Source: Monarcha castaneiventris obscurior (lineage: Eukaryota; Chordata; Aves; Passeriformes; Monarchidae). Taken from it: 64,000 nucleotides of DNA. Below are positions 24,021-37,900 of the stretch, piece after piece. Position numbers and translations under genes: made by a program. The first letter of the stretch is position 1, and each line of letters opens with the position of its first letter. The DNA lies in the NCBI GenBank assembly GCA_026261815.1, contig JAMPIT010000890.1:6912001-6976000 (forward strand), given 5' to 3'. The notes below the pieces were generated by a model that saw only the letters and a list, made by a program, of their open reading frames with translations, was not told where the DNA came from and made no database searches.

Positions 24021-24485
24021 TCAGAAAATCATAAGAGTGGATCAGATTGCAAGGGACCACAGTGGTCATGTGGTCCATGCTCAAGCAGGGTCATCTTAGA
24101 CCACATGGCACAGGGTTGTGTCCAAATGGTTCTCGGATATCTGCAGTGAGGGAGACTCCACAGCCTCTCTGGGCAACCTGCTCCAGTGCACAGTCACACA
24201 CAGAGTAAAGTTCTTCCCCACATTCAGATGGAAGTTCCTGTGCCTCAGTTTCTGCCCCTTGCCTCTTGTCCTATTACTTGGCACCTCTGAGAAGAACCTG
24301 GCTCCATCCTCTTGACACCTCTCTTCAAATGCTGACAGACATTGATAAAGTCCCCTTTCAGTTGTCTCTTCTCAAGGCTGAACAAGTCCAGCTCCCTCAG
24401 TCTTTCCATGTAAGACAGATGCTCCAGCCCTTTAATCATCTTTGTCACCCTCTGCTGGACCTGCCCCAGGAGCATCTAGCTCTTC
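24021..24485 (-). mobile_element. CR1 LINE, 3'-terminal fragment (second copy)
   Basis: On the minus strand this reads through the C-terminal CR1 polyprotein. It has RVTKMIKGLEHLSYMERLRE and LFSLEKRQLKGDFINV (about 24450-24350), then the HWSRLPREAVESPSL segment (about 24190-24145), then the CR1 3' end at about 24021-24060. The parts lie in two frames, so the copy is inactive. It is a different subfamily or age from the copy at 23489, judging by the distinct 3' terminus (gtggtcatgtggtcc). Confidence 0.88.
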
Positions 24486-27400
24486 ACCCAAGTCAGGGAT
24501 GACTTGCTAAAGGCCCTGAAAATTGAGATTTAACAAAATGTCTGGATAGGATGTTGACATTAAATACTCCAGTCATCAGTGTTTTCTTCAGTTTTTGGTT
24601 TGTTTCAGATTCTGGCCTTTGCAACTGGTAATGGGCCAGGTATCTGCAATCCTTCATACCCCCAAAAAATGAGAGCTGGGGCCATAAATCACTGTGTTGT
24701 GAAGTACCTTAAAGTGTGCTGAAATCCCATGGATTTAGAGATTTTGATCATTATGTGCAGCAAAATGACTACCTTCCAATGACAGTGGGATTTTTTTTTA
24801 ATTGAAAAAGACAGCTAGACTCTAACAGCATAATTAGCATAGATTATCTCCTGTGTGGGTCTGTTTGTGCTTTTACTTCAAAGGGCACTTAAGGATGGAT
24901 GAATATCTGTTGTTAGAGGCACCTTGTTGTAGTAAAAAATCATAACCAGCTGGAAAGCTAACTTATATATACACAGGTTAGTTGTAGATAAAAGCTCACT
25001 TTGCTTTTTATGTTTTAGTTATAGTACTCCTTGTTGCTTAATGATATTCTTCAATTCTTTCCAAATCCTCTCCATTTTTGTATGCATAACTTTCTCTATG
25101 ATAGTGCGTACTGATATTTAGGATATTTTTTGGAAAAAAGCTGAAGCAGCTAATAAATTTTTTTAAAAGGACTGGTCTTTAAATAAAGACTAGGTGTAAT
25201 TAAACACCCAGTTTATCACCTCAGTAGGCAGCAATTCTAGTCTTGTTCTAGTATCTGATGGCCACACTTGGTTAACATGTTATCTGAACATTTTATCTGA
25301 TCTGAGCAGTGAAGTTCTTAAGTTGATCTTTGGATTGCTAAGTTCATCCATTGTTTATATGAATATAAGCAATGTAGTGTCACACATAGGCCTATACTTT
25401 CAGTCTTAATTCTGAGAAATAACTGCTTTGTTTTCTGTCTACTTACACTGAAAAATGTAGCTTTGGAACCTTGGATGTTCTCTTTCTTTTTTTTTAGCAG
25501 CTGAGGTCTTGCAAGAATGGTAAATCCTGTGACTGGAGAAGGAATTCTGAAGATTTTTTAAAATGTGAGGTTCTAATTGTTGCTTATTAAGAAGGCTGAA
25601 TTTACATATTAGCTAACATGAATATAAAAGGAACACGTTGCTGAAATTTCTTATTTACAGTCCTAAGCTTCTTAATTATCTGAATATCAGATCTGATTTG
25701 TTTGTACAATTTTTTAGAAAATTATCAGAATAGTGTTGTGGATAGTAGCCCTAGAAGCTTAAGAGAAGTTAAAGCATCTCTGCAGCCTAAAAATATACAT
25801 CCTGGGATAGTAAAATATCAGATATCTCAAAAACCATGCTTGGGCTATTGCATATACAAATCATGTTAGGATTCCCAGTATCTAAGTAGGCACAATGTGG
25901 TTGATCAATGGTCAGTTGGGGTTGCTTGGAACACCTGAGGTAGTGGGAAGACTGATAATGGGTAAAATTTTGTCTCAAATTTAGGCTATTATGAGCCTGC
26001 AGTAACTCTGCCAAGGACAGTAGGGTTATTGTATGTTTGTGTCCAAATAGATGATTATCCAATTAGTTCAGTCGAAGAAAGACTAGAAACCATTGAACTG
26101 AAAGATGTTTGGCTTTATCAAGGACGTTGATATTAATGGTTAAATACTAAATATGAATGAATATAGAAAAAAGAGTGATAGGAACAGCCTGTTTTTTTCC
26201 TAGCCATCTCAATGTTGCTATCAGTGCAATGGTGAGATAGGTGTTTTTCATGTGTTGGGGCATTCCTTGTGGAAGCATTGAGCGTAAACACTGCATACCC
26301 AAGCAATTTTTGCAATTTAAATTGTGGGATGTTTTCTCTCAGGAAATGTCACTGCACACTGCCTGCTTGAGGTCAGCGAGTTAAATACTGGAGTTGGATT
26401 CTAGCAGGGCTGGATAATTTAATAACCTGTAACAGCATTAGCAGTTTTGCATGCAAAGATAAAGGTTATCATGCTGATCTATAAGCTGATTGCAGTGGGA
26501 CCTGTGGGGCCTCTTCTTTTCTCTGTTCACTTTAGAGCACCACAAGAGCTGCTCTCTTAGAGTCGAACCACTTTTGTAAAAAGAGGAATAGTAGACTTAA
26601 AAATTGAGTGACCTCAGCTTATACAGTGATTGTTGCATCACTCCATCTATTCCAGTGCCTTAAATGCAGAGATGTTACAAGACGGTTGGTGCAGCACCAT
26701 GGGGAGTTTAAGTGCTCTGCCTGACTATTGCCCGAAACATTATTTAGGGTAAAGGAATAGGAGCAGCTTCATATGAGCTAGAGAATTTACAAGTGGATTA
26801 ACAACTCCTAATCTCTATGTCTGTACAGATGGATACCTTGATAGAGGGAATCTGGTAAAAGATGTGCAGAGCTGCCATACTGAGACTATTACAGGAGTTA
26901 ATCAGAGCTGAACAGCTTTAATCTATTTGTTTGCTACAGAAAAAGTACACATAAGGAAATAGAGAATAAAAATTGAATTTAAAAGTAACATGTTTCTTGT
27001 TTGTTGATTTATCATACTTTTAAAATAAAATTTGCAATCAATTAGTGGCAAGAGAGAAGGAAGCAGGGTACATGCTTCTGACAGCTTGTGAACAAAAACC
27101 ATTCTGCTTCTTAGCACCTGCTTACTCAGGACCGGTTGAAATTTTTAAGCATGTTCTCTGTTGAGCTGGACTTTATGAAAAAATATTGAGCAGAAGGTAT
27201 CATGTTATTTGGAGATTAATTAATGCTAAAGCACACTCATCCAGTGGGTATGTACTGAAATGTGTTAAACTTTTATAACCAGTCTTGCTATATAGAAGAT
27301 TTTGTTACAGTTAGGTTTTTAATGCTTGGGGGGAGCTGTTGGCCTAAAATATAGTTACCTTGTCACTCAAAATATTTATTCTCATAGCCTGTTCCTCCCT

Positions 27401-30400
27401 TTATTTTACATTGCTACTATTTTCCCCTCACATTTTGCTGGAAGGTTATTTCCTTCTTAACATTTCCTTTTTCCTTCTACATTTCCAGGATGTAGAAGGA
27501 ATTAACAGGGCGATGAAGGAATATTGGAAGTTCATTGTTGTCTACTGACCTTGCAGTAAACTGAAATATGGGCTCTTTACTAAACCAAATTAAAACAATC
27601 ACCAAAACCCCCCATCTATGTTCTGTCTCAAGCCATTTAGAGTTTAACTTTATCCCTCGTTGCATATTTAACTGGAAAATTGGAACCTGCCTAGGCTGAG
27701 ATGCTTTATTGAGGACAATACCCTGACACATGTGGGCTATTGCTCTGCAGCACATCTGTCTTAATCATTTGGTGCATTGGGGCTACAGGCCCACCTAACA
27801 TTACTCACTGTCCTGATCAACAGATACTTCAAGGAGACTTGGCGTGTGAATAAGATAAGCTTTAATGTGCACATTTAATGGATAAGTGAGGGGGAAAAAA
27901 AAGCATGGGTTTTTTGTTTCATTTTATAGAAAACTAGTTAGAGGATTGCAGAGGGACTTAGAGTTTCCCCCCTTTTCAAATTTTTTTGATCTTGTAGTCA
28001 AAGAAAAAGCCAAAAATCCTGGGGATGTGCAGATGTCTTAAGCTTGCCAGTAACAGGGATTCCCTCCCCCCTTTTCAACCTTAAGCTTCAGAGCAAAAAA
28101 CAATCCCCTCATCTAATTGAGTAACTAACTCCTTTTTCATGCTGGCAGTTACTGTAACTCTCATGTACTGAAATTGGTCTAGCAGTCTGTTATGGGACAC
28201 AGTAAATGACTTCCTATATAGCAGTGATTGATCTCTCAGAGAATATGTAGTTTGTCTGGTGCCAGTGTGAAATGTCAGGAACAATGCACAGAAATCAGCA
28301 TTTCAGCAGGGATTTTTATGTAAGTCTTTGGAATTGCACAGACCTTTTGAATCTGATTGCTTATATTAGAGGCATGGGAGACAGAAGGAATGCTTGGTTT
28401 TGAGTATGACTGCATTGCTACACACCAGTCGTCTGATACTATAAATATTTGCACTTTTATTCCCTTTAATTAGTGAGAACTAGTTAGAAATAATGATTTT
28501 AAAAAGTGCTTTAAAAACTGAAAAGCCTTTCATGCTCCTTTTGCCTCCTCAGGAAGGGAGAAACTGATTTATCCAGGAATAGTGAAGTTATTCTAACTTC
28601 ACATACACAACATTGAACCCATACACAACTTTTCACAATTCAGGGGGGAAAAGTAAGCCTGTTGATTTCCAGCTTTTAACCAACATGCAGAGCAAAATAT
28701 TTATTTACAGTGATCATAGTTCTATTTTTCTCCAGACTGTAGGAAATAATAATACCTAATCAGATACTCCTGCAATTCAGAACCTAAAATTAACTTGGCT
28801 TCTACAAGGTTGGCTTTATCTTGCAGATTCTTTTCTCCTGTTTTCCTCACATTTTTAATGGTGGGGGAAAATGACACTTTTGCATTTTTCTGACTGCAGT
28901 GTGGAAGGTTTTATTGCCAACCTGTCTGCTGTCAAGCTTAGGAAAGACCAAAGGACAGGTGTATTTATGTATTTATGAAGGCGTAACTTCTAAGCTTGTA
29001 TTTTTTTGTATCACAAACATCATTTGCTATTGCAGCTATGGTATTAATGCTGGAAAAATACTAAGTAGAACTTCTGGTAATTATTGCAATAGGTGGTGGC
29101 ATTCTCTCTGTTTATTCCAAATCATCTCCAGTAAAGAAGAGTAAGTCTAGTGTCTTAGGTGGAGACTTGAGCAGGAGAAGCCTATCAGCAGTTTATTTAG
29201 AAGTTGGTGAGGATGATTACTAAGCTTCCTATGTAAATTTCCCCTTGGAAATTGATGACACATGGGCTAGAGGGTTCTCATCTCTTCCAACCTGACCAGA
29301 GGTTAAAAGGAGTGCTTTGTTGCCTCACTTGGGAGCAGCCTAGTGTTTGAACAGGGAAAACTGTAATGCTGTTTAAGTTCATTGCCAGCTAGAAAGATTG
29401 CCTGCCTTGTAGTGGTTCGTATGATGCATGAATCCAACGTACAGGAATTACCACTTGTGGAGAAACAAACTGGTTCTAGAAATGTGTACAACTGGTTAGC
29501 TCAGAGTCATCATGCAAGTTACACTATGAACACGGGTTTGAAAAACCTTGGTTAGCTTGTGCTTCAGGTGAAATAAAAGTAAGACTAACCTATTCCTTTC
29601 CTTTTCCTCCTAAAGTATCTGCTGTTATGTTTTTCTTTAAAATAAATTTAAAAAAAACCAAGTGAAATTGTTGCTTCAAAATTGGCATGAAATTCATTGT
29701 GCGTCATTACACAGAAACAGTGTCAGAATGGAAACCTTACAATTTTCTGCCAAGGAGTTCTATTTCCTTGTATTTGTAAAGTTAATTTAAATCCTTTGGG
29801 AGGAGAAATGTTTCCTTTTAAAAACCTTACTGAAAATACTCTGTGTGGGCAACAATTCCAAACTTCTATGCAATGGACTATATTTCGTTACATTTTTGCA
29901 AATTGGATTATTTTTTGTGTTATGTTTCAGGGTATGTTTTATTTTATTTTTTTTTTTAAATTTTAGAATATGTTTAATCTTTCCTATTGATTAACGAGAG
30001 ATGGTTAGCTTAATGCCAACTAAGTTTAATATGGCCAAACAGGTTAATTTTCTGGGTTTAGTCCTCTAATATGCATCAGGAAAATTTTGGAGTATTTGCT
30101 GCTACCATCAAAATACGGTGGGCCATATTTGTAAGATTTCGAAGGTAATCTCTGCGTAGCATTGCAGAGAAAAAAATAATTTGACATTAATTGAACAACC
30201 TCTTGGAAGTGATGTCTTCTGTATGAGCCTTCCTAATCTCCCCTGTCAGTATATACAGGCTCTGAGCTTGCATCTCTCTGGGGCTGTGGAGTTTTATGAC
30301 AACTACAGTGTTATCACAGCTAGGACAGCAATGGCTTGCTGGTGGTGTTTTAGCTTTACTGAACTAAAATTGAGTGACTTCAGACAGAAAGAGAAGGTGA

Positions 30401-31914
30401 GGGCTTCTTGTCATCTCTGCTGCATGTTTGGGTTGGTGTGAAGTGAGGAACAGATGAGAATGGCATTTCAGCTAATGCTACTAGTCAGAGATGAGTGTGC
30501 ATACTATAAAACTTGTCCTGGCCTACCTACTTGGAGAAAAAGGCAAGCTTTTATGTGACAACTGCTGTCTTGGCTTACAAGCTGGTGGGTGAACTGGTCC
30601 TGTGAGTTATTACAGTGTTACAGAGCAGAACTGTGTACCTGCTATTGCCACAGGTCCCGTTGGCCCTGATTATCATTGGGGATGCAACACCAGTTGGCTT
30701 CTTCTTCAGGGAAAGTGAGATCAGACATAGGGATTTATGTTTTCAAGATGTGTCTTCAGCTTTGTGAATCAAGCAGTTTAGTAGTCGTATTTCAGAATGT
30801 GTTTTGATTTTCAAGATGTGCATTTTTGAGGGGAAGACGCATCCACATTTAACTTCAGCTGCATAACTCTGAGTCTTACATTAGAAGTCTATTTTCCTCT
30901 GTGATCAGTGGAGACTGAGAGGCTTCTCTGTAAAGGAATTCAGAACATCTAAATTGGATCACTTCCTTGATTTGTTCCCTTATGGAGCCCACTGTTCTTA
31001 ACAGAGGAAGCTTAAGGAAGCTAAAATCATTATATACTCTGTCATGTCAGGTATGATGAGACTCCTCTACCCAATTTCATTGATAATATATATTTGCAGT
31101 ACATGGTGGGAAACCACCTGAAATTTGGTATCATTCCTTTGCATTTTAAACAAACTTTTCCATAAAAGATTGGCAATAATGAGCAAATACTGCAACTACT
31201 ATAAAATGGTACTTTCAAAATGTGTTAGTGTATTTATATTGTCTTCAAAGTAACAAAGTCCAGGTGCTTTCAAACATCTCATTGAAGATGGGATAATAAA
31301 ATGAAGTATCATGCTACATGCTTGAAAATATTTGTTACAACAAGGGGGGACAAAAAGAACTTAGTCAATTGTAACAAATGTGTGATTATATCTCTGCAAA
31401 AATAGTCTTAATGCCCTCTGGGGCATTTCAGTTCTGGATGTTTTGCAAATGAGAAGGAGTTTTGGTCAGAGATACTTTTTTTAAAGTATTATGGATCTGC
31501 TTGGAGGTTTATATAAAGTAATTAGTTGACTGATCTGAGTAAAATTTCTTCAGTGTGTGGTTGTAAGGATGTGTGTGCAAGTGTTTGGAGTCTTCTGACT
31601 TGCTAATACATTAAAATGGTAACAATTATAATGTACAGAAGTACTGCTTTTGGATCCCCATCACTGACCTGCACAATTGGCCCACAACTACAGGAATAAT
31701 TGTGAGCACTGAAGCTTTCTCCATGGCTGACAGTTAAACAGATTTTTTAGTAGCTTGGGAGAGCTGCCTAGGATCACTTTGTGTACTTGAAGTTAATCAT
31801 TGGCAAAGTGCTTTGTTGGATCAGGGTCAGTGTTCACTTCCTCAAGGGAACCCATCTCTACTTGCCATAATCTGTTTTTCTGACGTTCTGTAATTTTCAG
31901 TTCAAGGGGGACTT
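24486..31914. other. Presumed intron, nothing recognised
   Basis: AT-rich DNA with only short chance frames. A 12-bp inverted repeat is listed separately at 27471-27501. At 28898-28960 an acceptor-like gactgcag and a donor-like ggacag|gtgtat bracket about 60 bases, which is too short to weigh. No recognisable RNA gene or young repeat. Confidence 0.45.
27471..27501. repeat. 12-bp perfect inverted repeat
   Basis: ttccttctacat (27471-27482) and atgtagaaggaa (27490-27501) are exact reverse complements with a 7-base loop (ttccagg). This is a potential short hairpin in RNA. Confidence 0.85.
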
Positions 31915-31985
31915 GTTTTGTTGTTTGGTTTGTTTGGCTTTGTTGTGCGGGGTGGTTTTTTTTTTTATTTTTGATTTGTTTTCAA
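31915..31985 (+). repeat. G/T-rich low-complexity tract
   Basis: TTTG/TTGT motifs and a run of 11 T on one strand. Probably a decayed poly-A-type tail or a simple repeat. Confidence 0.7.
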
Positions 31986-34900
31986 AAAGAAAAATCTGAA
32001 GTTACTAGCAAATGCCTGGCAATGAGGTGACTTCTCTCAATTCTATGTTCCTTAAAGTACAAGCAGCAGGTTCCTAGTCCTAGGGACATGCAGCCTGATA
32101 GGAGGCTGTGGGAACCAGGGAGGAAATGTTCAGTTGGCCAGGCCTGGGAAATGAGCCCAAAGGTTGCTGCAATAAGATCACAAAGTTGCTCAAGTTATGA
32201 ATATATGCATCTTGATTCAGTTCCTTTGGTGTCAGAAACGAGTTTCTCACTAAGCTGAAATAAAATATACTGAAATGAAAAAAATACATTCTTGGAGCTT
32301 CTTGCTTCAGTGATTTTCATATGAAATAAGAAATGTGAAAAATTTCCCAAGGTGACAGTGTTTATACTATCTGTTGTTCCTATCTCTTGCAGTAACATAT
32401 TCTTAGTGCTCTTAATCAAACAGGATGTTTTCATGCAAAAGAAATGTGCCATGGCAAGCAGCAGAATGGCCAAAGACACTTTGGCTGATGTTAGAGAACC
32501 GTATTAAATGAGAAAGTGTTTAGAATGCTGTTGTTGTTTTGAAATATGTATACATATCTCTTTATAATCCCATAATGAAAGTGAAATCAAACATATAAAT
32601 CTGAGAGTGGTACATTCAGTTGACAAGTCTGGCTTTACAGAAAAGACATAAACCAGAAAAATATTTTAATGAACTATAACTCTTTCCAGGGAATATTTGG
32701 GTTTACAGTGGAGGCAAACATAAATAAAATAGTCTTAGAATGATTTATATGATGCTAAGCTAGTGAGTGCAGTGGACTTGCAAGGCTTCATCCCTTTGGA
32801 GAATAATACATACATATATCTGGAGATAAAAATACAGTATCTCAGTGGCTGAGTTTAAGAGCTGTTCCATTGTCAGAAGCACAAATTTTCAAATTTAGGT
32901 AATTCAAACCCAGAAAGCTACTGTCTGACTTAAAAGATTGAGTTAATTACAGACTGCGTAGGCTTTAGCACTTTTCTTTGCATCCTTCCAGTCTACGAAA
33001 TAACTTGACATCAAAAAAACGAGGTGCATGACTCTGGAAGATGGCCTGGGAGCTCAGAGTGCATCATGGCAGTGACTTGTAGCATCCTCTGAGATGATGG
33101 GAGAGCCCTGCAGTGGGAGTGGGGCTTTACCTGGCCTTCAGTGCTCAGTGAGGCAGCAATGCCTCTGCAAGCTCAGCACTGCCTTTGCTTGGCTCCTTTT
33201 AGGGTTCAGCTCCAGCTGCTGTGTCTTCTGTGCACTGCTTCCCACACAGTCATAACAGCAAGCATAAAAGGTCACAAAACCACCTTCTTTTTTAAATGAC
33301 TTGATAACATAGTCTGCTACATTGAAACATGAAACAAGGTATAGGTTTGGGTTGCAGTGGTGTCTTTTTGCAGAATGTTTTGATGGAATCTGTTTCTTTT
33401 TTTTTGTTGTTGACAAAGTGTTTTATGGATCTTTTCATCTGTTACTTCAAAATAAATTACTTTAAGTTAAAATGAAAAGCTGTTGTTTTAATAGAAATGA
33501 AGGCACACTAGCAGCCATCTGCCTTTGGATTTAAGGCACTAGTATTTTCTTGGGAACAGGTATTTTCTGCAAATAATTCTGCATTTTGACTTCAAAACTC
33601 ATTACTTTCAGAATGTTTAAGTGGAAAATTTTTTCTCACATGTGGAATATTCTTTTCTGTTCATTATTTGTGAACCTAGTCAGTCCACATAAGATTCAAT
33701 CATATAGACTGTTTCTGATTGTATGCCAATCTCTGAACACAGAATAGGGAGCGACAGGGCTAATTATAGTCTGTCATGCTTAGTCATCCACATACACTTC
33801 TATTTTCAAGGGTAAAAATCAAACTATTGTATGTGCATGTCATTGCAGTCAATAAAGATATATTTTCTTAGAAATATTAAATAGGTGCCAGAAATACTTG
33901 GGACATTTAAAAAAAAAATCACAAGTAAAAATTAGGTGCAAAATCACTCAAGTTTCTGGCTTGATTCTGTCTGTGGCAACTACAAGCAAGGAACATGGGC
34001 TGTCAGGGAGAATGAAAAGACTACAGGATTTTTTATTGCCTTTAGTTTGAAGATCACAGAATTTTGAAATGCTGGGGTCTTTTTTCAAATGAGCCTTTTT
34101 TTTTTTTTAATAGGAGTGCCATAATTTGTAAGAAAGCATAATATTTTTATTGTATTATAGATTAGCTGTCAATAAGACTTTGGAATGCCCAGTTGACTAC
34201 CACTATGCACTGGTAGAGATATTGCTTGCCTACTAAGTTGATGATTAGCAGAATTAATTAACTCTAATTGAGTGATTGTATCCTGGTGCTGTGTCCTGAG
34301 TTTAAGACATTTTTACAAGTTGTTGAACAAGTGTTTACTCTCTTATGGAATTTTTTTAATCCTTTTCCCCTCTGTGTGACTATGCTATGTAAAGCCTGTG
34401 AATTGTACCAGAGACAAGCAGTGAGATGAGTCCAATCCCTACAAGCACATTCTCTATGCAGTGCAGGACCAGACCTTCCCAGAGCAATAGCTAGATTCTG
34501 ATAAAGCCTGAATTATACTCAGTGTGAATTTTTGTACCCTGAGGGCATCTGTCCCCTGCTTGAAGAGGCGTATCAGATCACATCTGTGAGCATATGTAGC
34601 CACTGTTGAGATAGAGAGAATTTAAAATGCAATTGAAAGTGATTTGTAATCCCCTTACTGGAATTATTTCTGAGTTATTTGTCCTCATATTCATTTAGTT
34701 TAAGGCTGTGCTTATTAAATTAGGTTGCCTTTTCTTCAAATGCTTTTCTCAGCTTCTCAAGAAAATGAGTGAAAACCAAATGTCATGTTGTGACCTTCTA
34801 GATTTCTCTTTAGTGCTCCCAATCAATCACAAAGATGTATATGTTATATCAAATCCATATTTAACATGCAGTCTGAACACAGAGATGCTATGGTGAAATG

Positions 34901-37900
34901 GTGCAGAATCAATAAAAATCAGCTCCTGGCCTTGCTGTTTAGCTGCATTGTGTTTCAGCACTGCAGGCAGAGAAAGCTCAGGTCCTACCTTTCAAAGGAG
35001 AGGCACCACTAGCATGGGAGCTGTTAAAACATTTCTCCTGCAGAGCCGAGCTTGTGTTAAATATTCTGTTCATTCCCTGTAAGTCCAAACCCACTCCTTT
35101 GCAGGATTCTTTCCCCCTCAAGAAGCGTTTGCATCAAGCCATGTCAGTTCTGTTTGGTACAACACGGTGAGGTGTGGGGGTTGATCAAGTGTAGCTAATG
35201 ATACAAATTTTATAGCCAGTTGGTGCGAGCACCAGGCTTCTCAAACATCACTGTAATATTTTTATTTCACAGAAATTTCTTGATGAAATTGAAAGGTGTT
35301 TGTTTGAAAGCAGGATCCTCCAATTCCTGTAATTCTTTGGTGGGGTTAAACTGACTCTCAGTTTCCAGCTTCACAAAAAATGCCATTGTGGCAGGCACTT
35401 CAGTCATGGAGCTACTAACCCTCCCTCAGAAAGAAAGTAAATATTAAAATTAAGGTACTGTCACAGTAGATGCAGCTTTGCTATACAAAGAAAGAGTCTT
35501 AGAGGTGGAGTATTTTTCATTTGCTATTTAAAACACTAATTTTAATTGATACATATTTTTAGAGGCATTCATGGGCCTTATTCCAGTATTCTGACAACCG
35601 GTGCCTTCCTGCATTCCTTGTTCAGAGGGAAATCGCTTCAAGTGAAATAAACTTATGTTGTCTTACAGCTAGAAAAAACAACCTATAAGTAGGATTGAAC
35701 ATGCCAGAAGAAAACTTTACAGGAATCTTACCTTTTAATGCAAAATTTGAATAGATTTTGACTAAAAAAGAAAAAAAAGAAAAGAAAGACCTGGCTAAAA
35801 AAAAGAAAGGCAGTGCATTTAAGAGATGGTCATAGGACTTGGAATTGGCCTTATTTTGGTTCTGTTGTTCTAATTTATTGAAAGTAGTCTGAAAAAATTA
35901 TTCAAACCAGTAAGTGTAAAAATAAACGAAATAAACTGATTATCCCCAGAGATTCAGTAAAACTGTAGAGAAGTTTTATTAGAACAGTAGCAGTAGAACA
36001 GGAAAAGAAAGATGTATCCTCAGGATATTCTCCTGCTATTTTTGAGCCTTTTTTTGCCTTACTTCTAACAGTAATGTGATGAAAGCTTTCAGAAATATGT
36101 TTGACACAGATCCTTCTTGTACCATCTTCCTGCCATCCTCAGCATTGGCCAATGGGAGCTGAAGCTCTGACGAGCAGATTTTTTCCCCCCTATTTCCTCT
36201 GGCAAATGGCCCTCAAGAAAATAGCCTTCATTTGTGCTTTAGACCCAGAGCCAGCACATAATTCATCAAATGTGTCTCTTATCAAACTGCAGTGGAAGGT
36301 TGAAAAGGAGGGAGTTGTATTTTAGAATACATGTAAGAAAATGTTGCTTTTCCTTGTGGTGTCTCTATTTCTCTAGAGAGCTGATTTTCCTGGAGCACAA
36401 AAGTGCTTGTTTTGGAAAACTAACAGGTATCATGTAATAAACCAGTTTATTTATCTATTTTGACTAGTAGAAATTACTGTTGCAAGATATAAAAAAAAAA
36501 TGCTATGGACAGCTTAAAATTAGAGGCTGTAGAGGAATTAATTTCCCTAAAAGCTTTCCATAAATACACTTTTTCTATGAAATGATATCTAACATTAGAC
36601 AATATACACTTCTTTCCTTCAAATCCTGGGAGTGGAACTGCTCTGGACAGTTCTTCAGTCTCTTCCCATAGAGGAAGCACAAGAAATGAGGCATAAAATC
36701 AGACTTGGAAGGTGGAAATTTGTCCTGTGTTCATCCCTACAGGATAGAAGGCTTGTAATAATTAACACAAAGCCTCATACATTGGTTCTTAACACCGTGT
36801 TTAAGGGGATGCATACTGTTCTTTTGAGGTAGCATGAGCAGATACTGGCCTAAATAGGAAATGATGTGAAAATTTGTGAAGTCTTCCCCTTCCCCCTCCT
36901 TGGAACTTGTCAGAGTGCTATTGAGGATGTAAGGTGAATGGAGGATAAGATTTGACAGCCCCTCAAATTAGGATGCTTGATAAGTGGGAGGATGTATGTG
37001 TCCCAGGTTTGGCTGGTGCTGGCTGCACAGTTACTGTACCTGGAATGTGATTGACAGTGACAGGGCAGCCTTCCATATGCAGAGAAGTTATCTTTGCAGA
37101 GAATAGCAGAATTGCAAGCCCAGAATAGCTTGCAAAAGTCTCTCTGCTGCAGAATACATGTGAAGGAGAAGAAAGGTCTCTGTGCAGCCTCACAGGAAAG
37201 AGGTGGTGAGAGCAGCGTGAAAGCTTCCTGCAAAAATTTGGAAACGTGTAAAGGTTAAAATGTTATCCTTTACTCATCTCACAGAAGAATAAATTTTAGC
37301 CATTTGCTCTGAAAGGAAGGAAGGAATAATTTGTTTGAAAGTCTGCGGAAATGGTAGAGTTCCCTTACATGTACACAGGTGTTTCCTGGATAGAATGGGA
37401 CCTATCCATATATTAGCATCTAGTTCTGCATATCTTTGGGCATTCTTTGGAGACGCATAGGAAAATGAACTTTTCTTGGGCTTGAAGTTGGAGAAGTAAG
37501 GATCACATTTTCAGCTATAGTGTACACTTTCTAACAATTTCTAACACTAGGATTACTCATTTTGTTATAAAACCTTTATTTGACATTTGGTTAGGACGGA
37601 GCAGGATGCTTTCTATAAGGGTAGCAAATTAGAAGCAAAGAGCATTGATGGTTAGTGCTTTTGGCAAAGCCTCCCTTAAGTCAAACCCTGGAGGATCAGG
37701 GTGAATAAACAATTTGAGACATGTTATAAAATTAAACTGTACAAAAGTATAACAAGACAGTGTACTGCCACTTCATTTTTGACTATTGGACATTATTAGG
37801 TGTTTCAGCCATGGTTAGAATTACTTAAATTCCTCAGATGTCCATGCTGCCACCAGAAGGATATTCCTGCCATTGTTTTTGTCCCAGGTGTTAGCATTCA

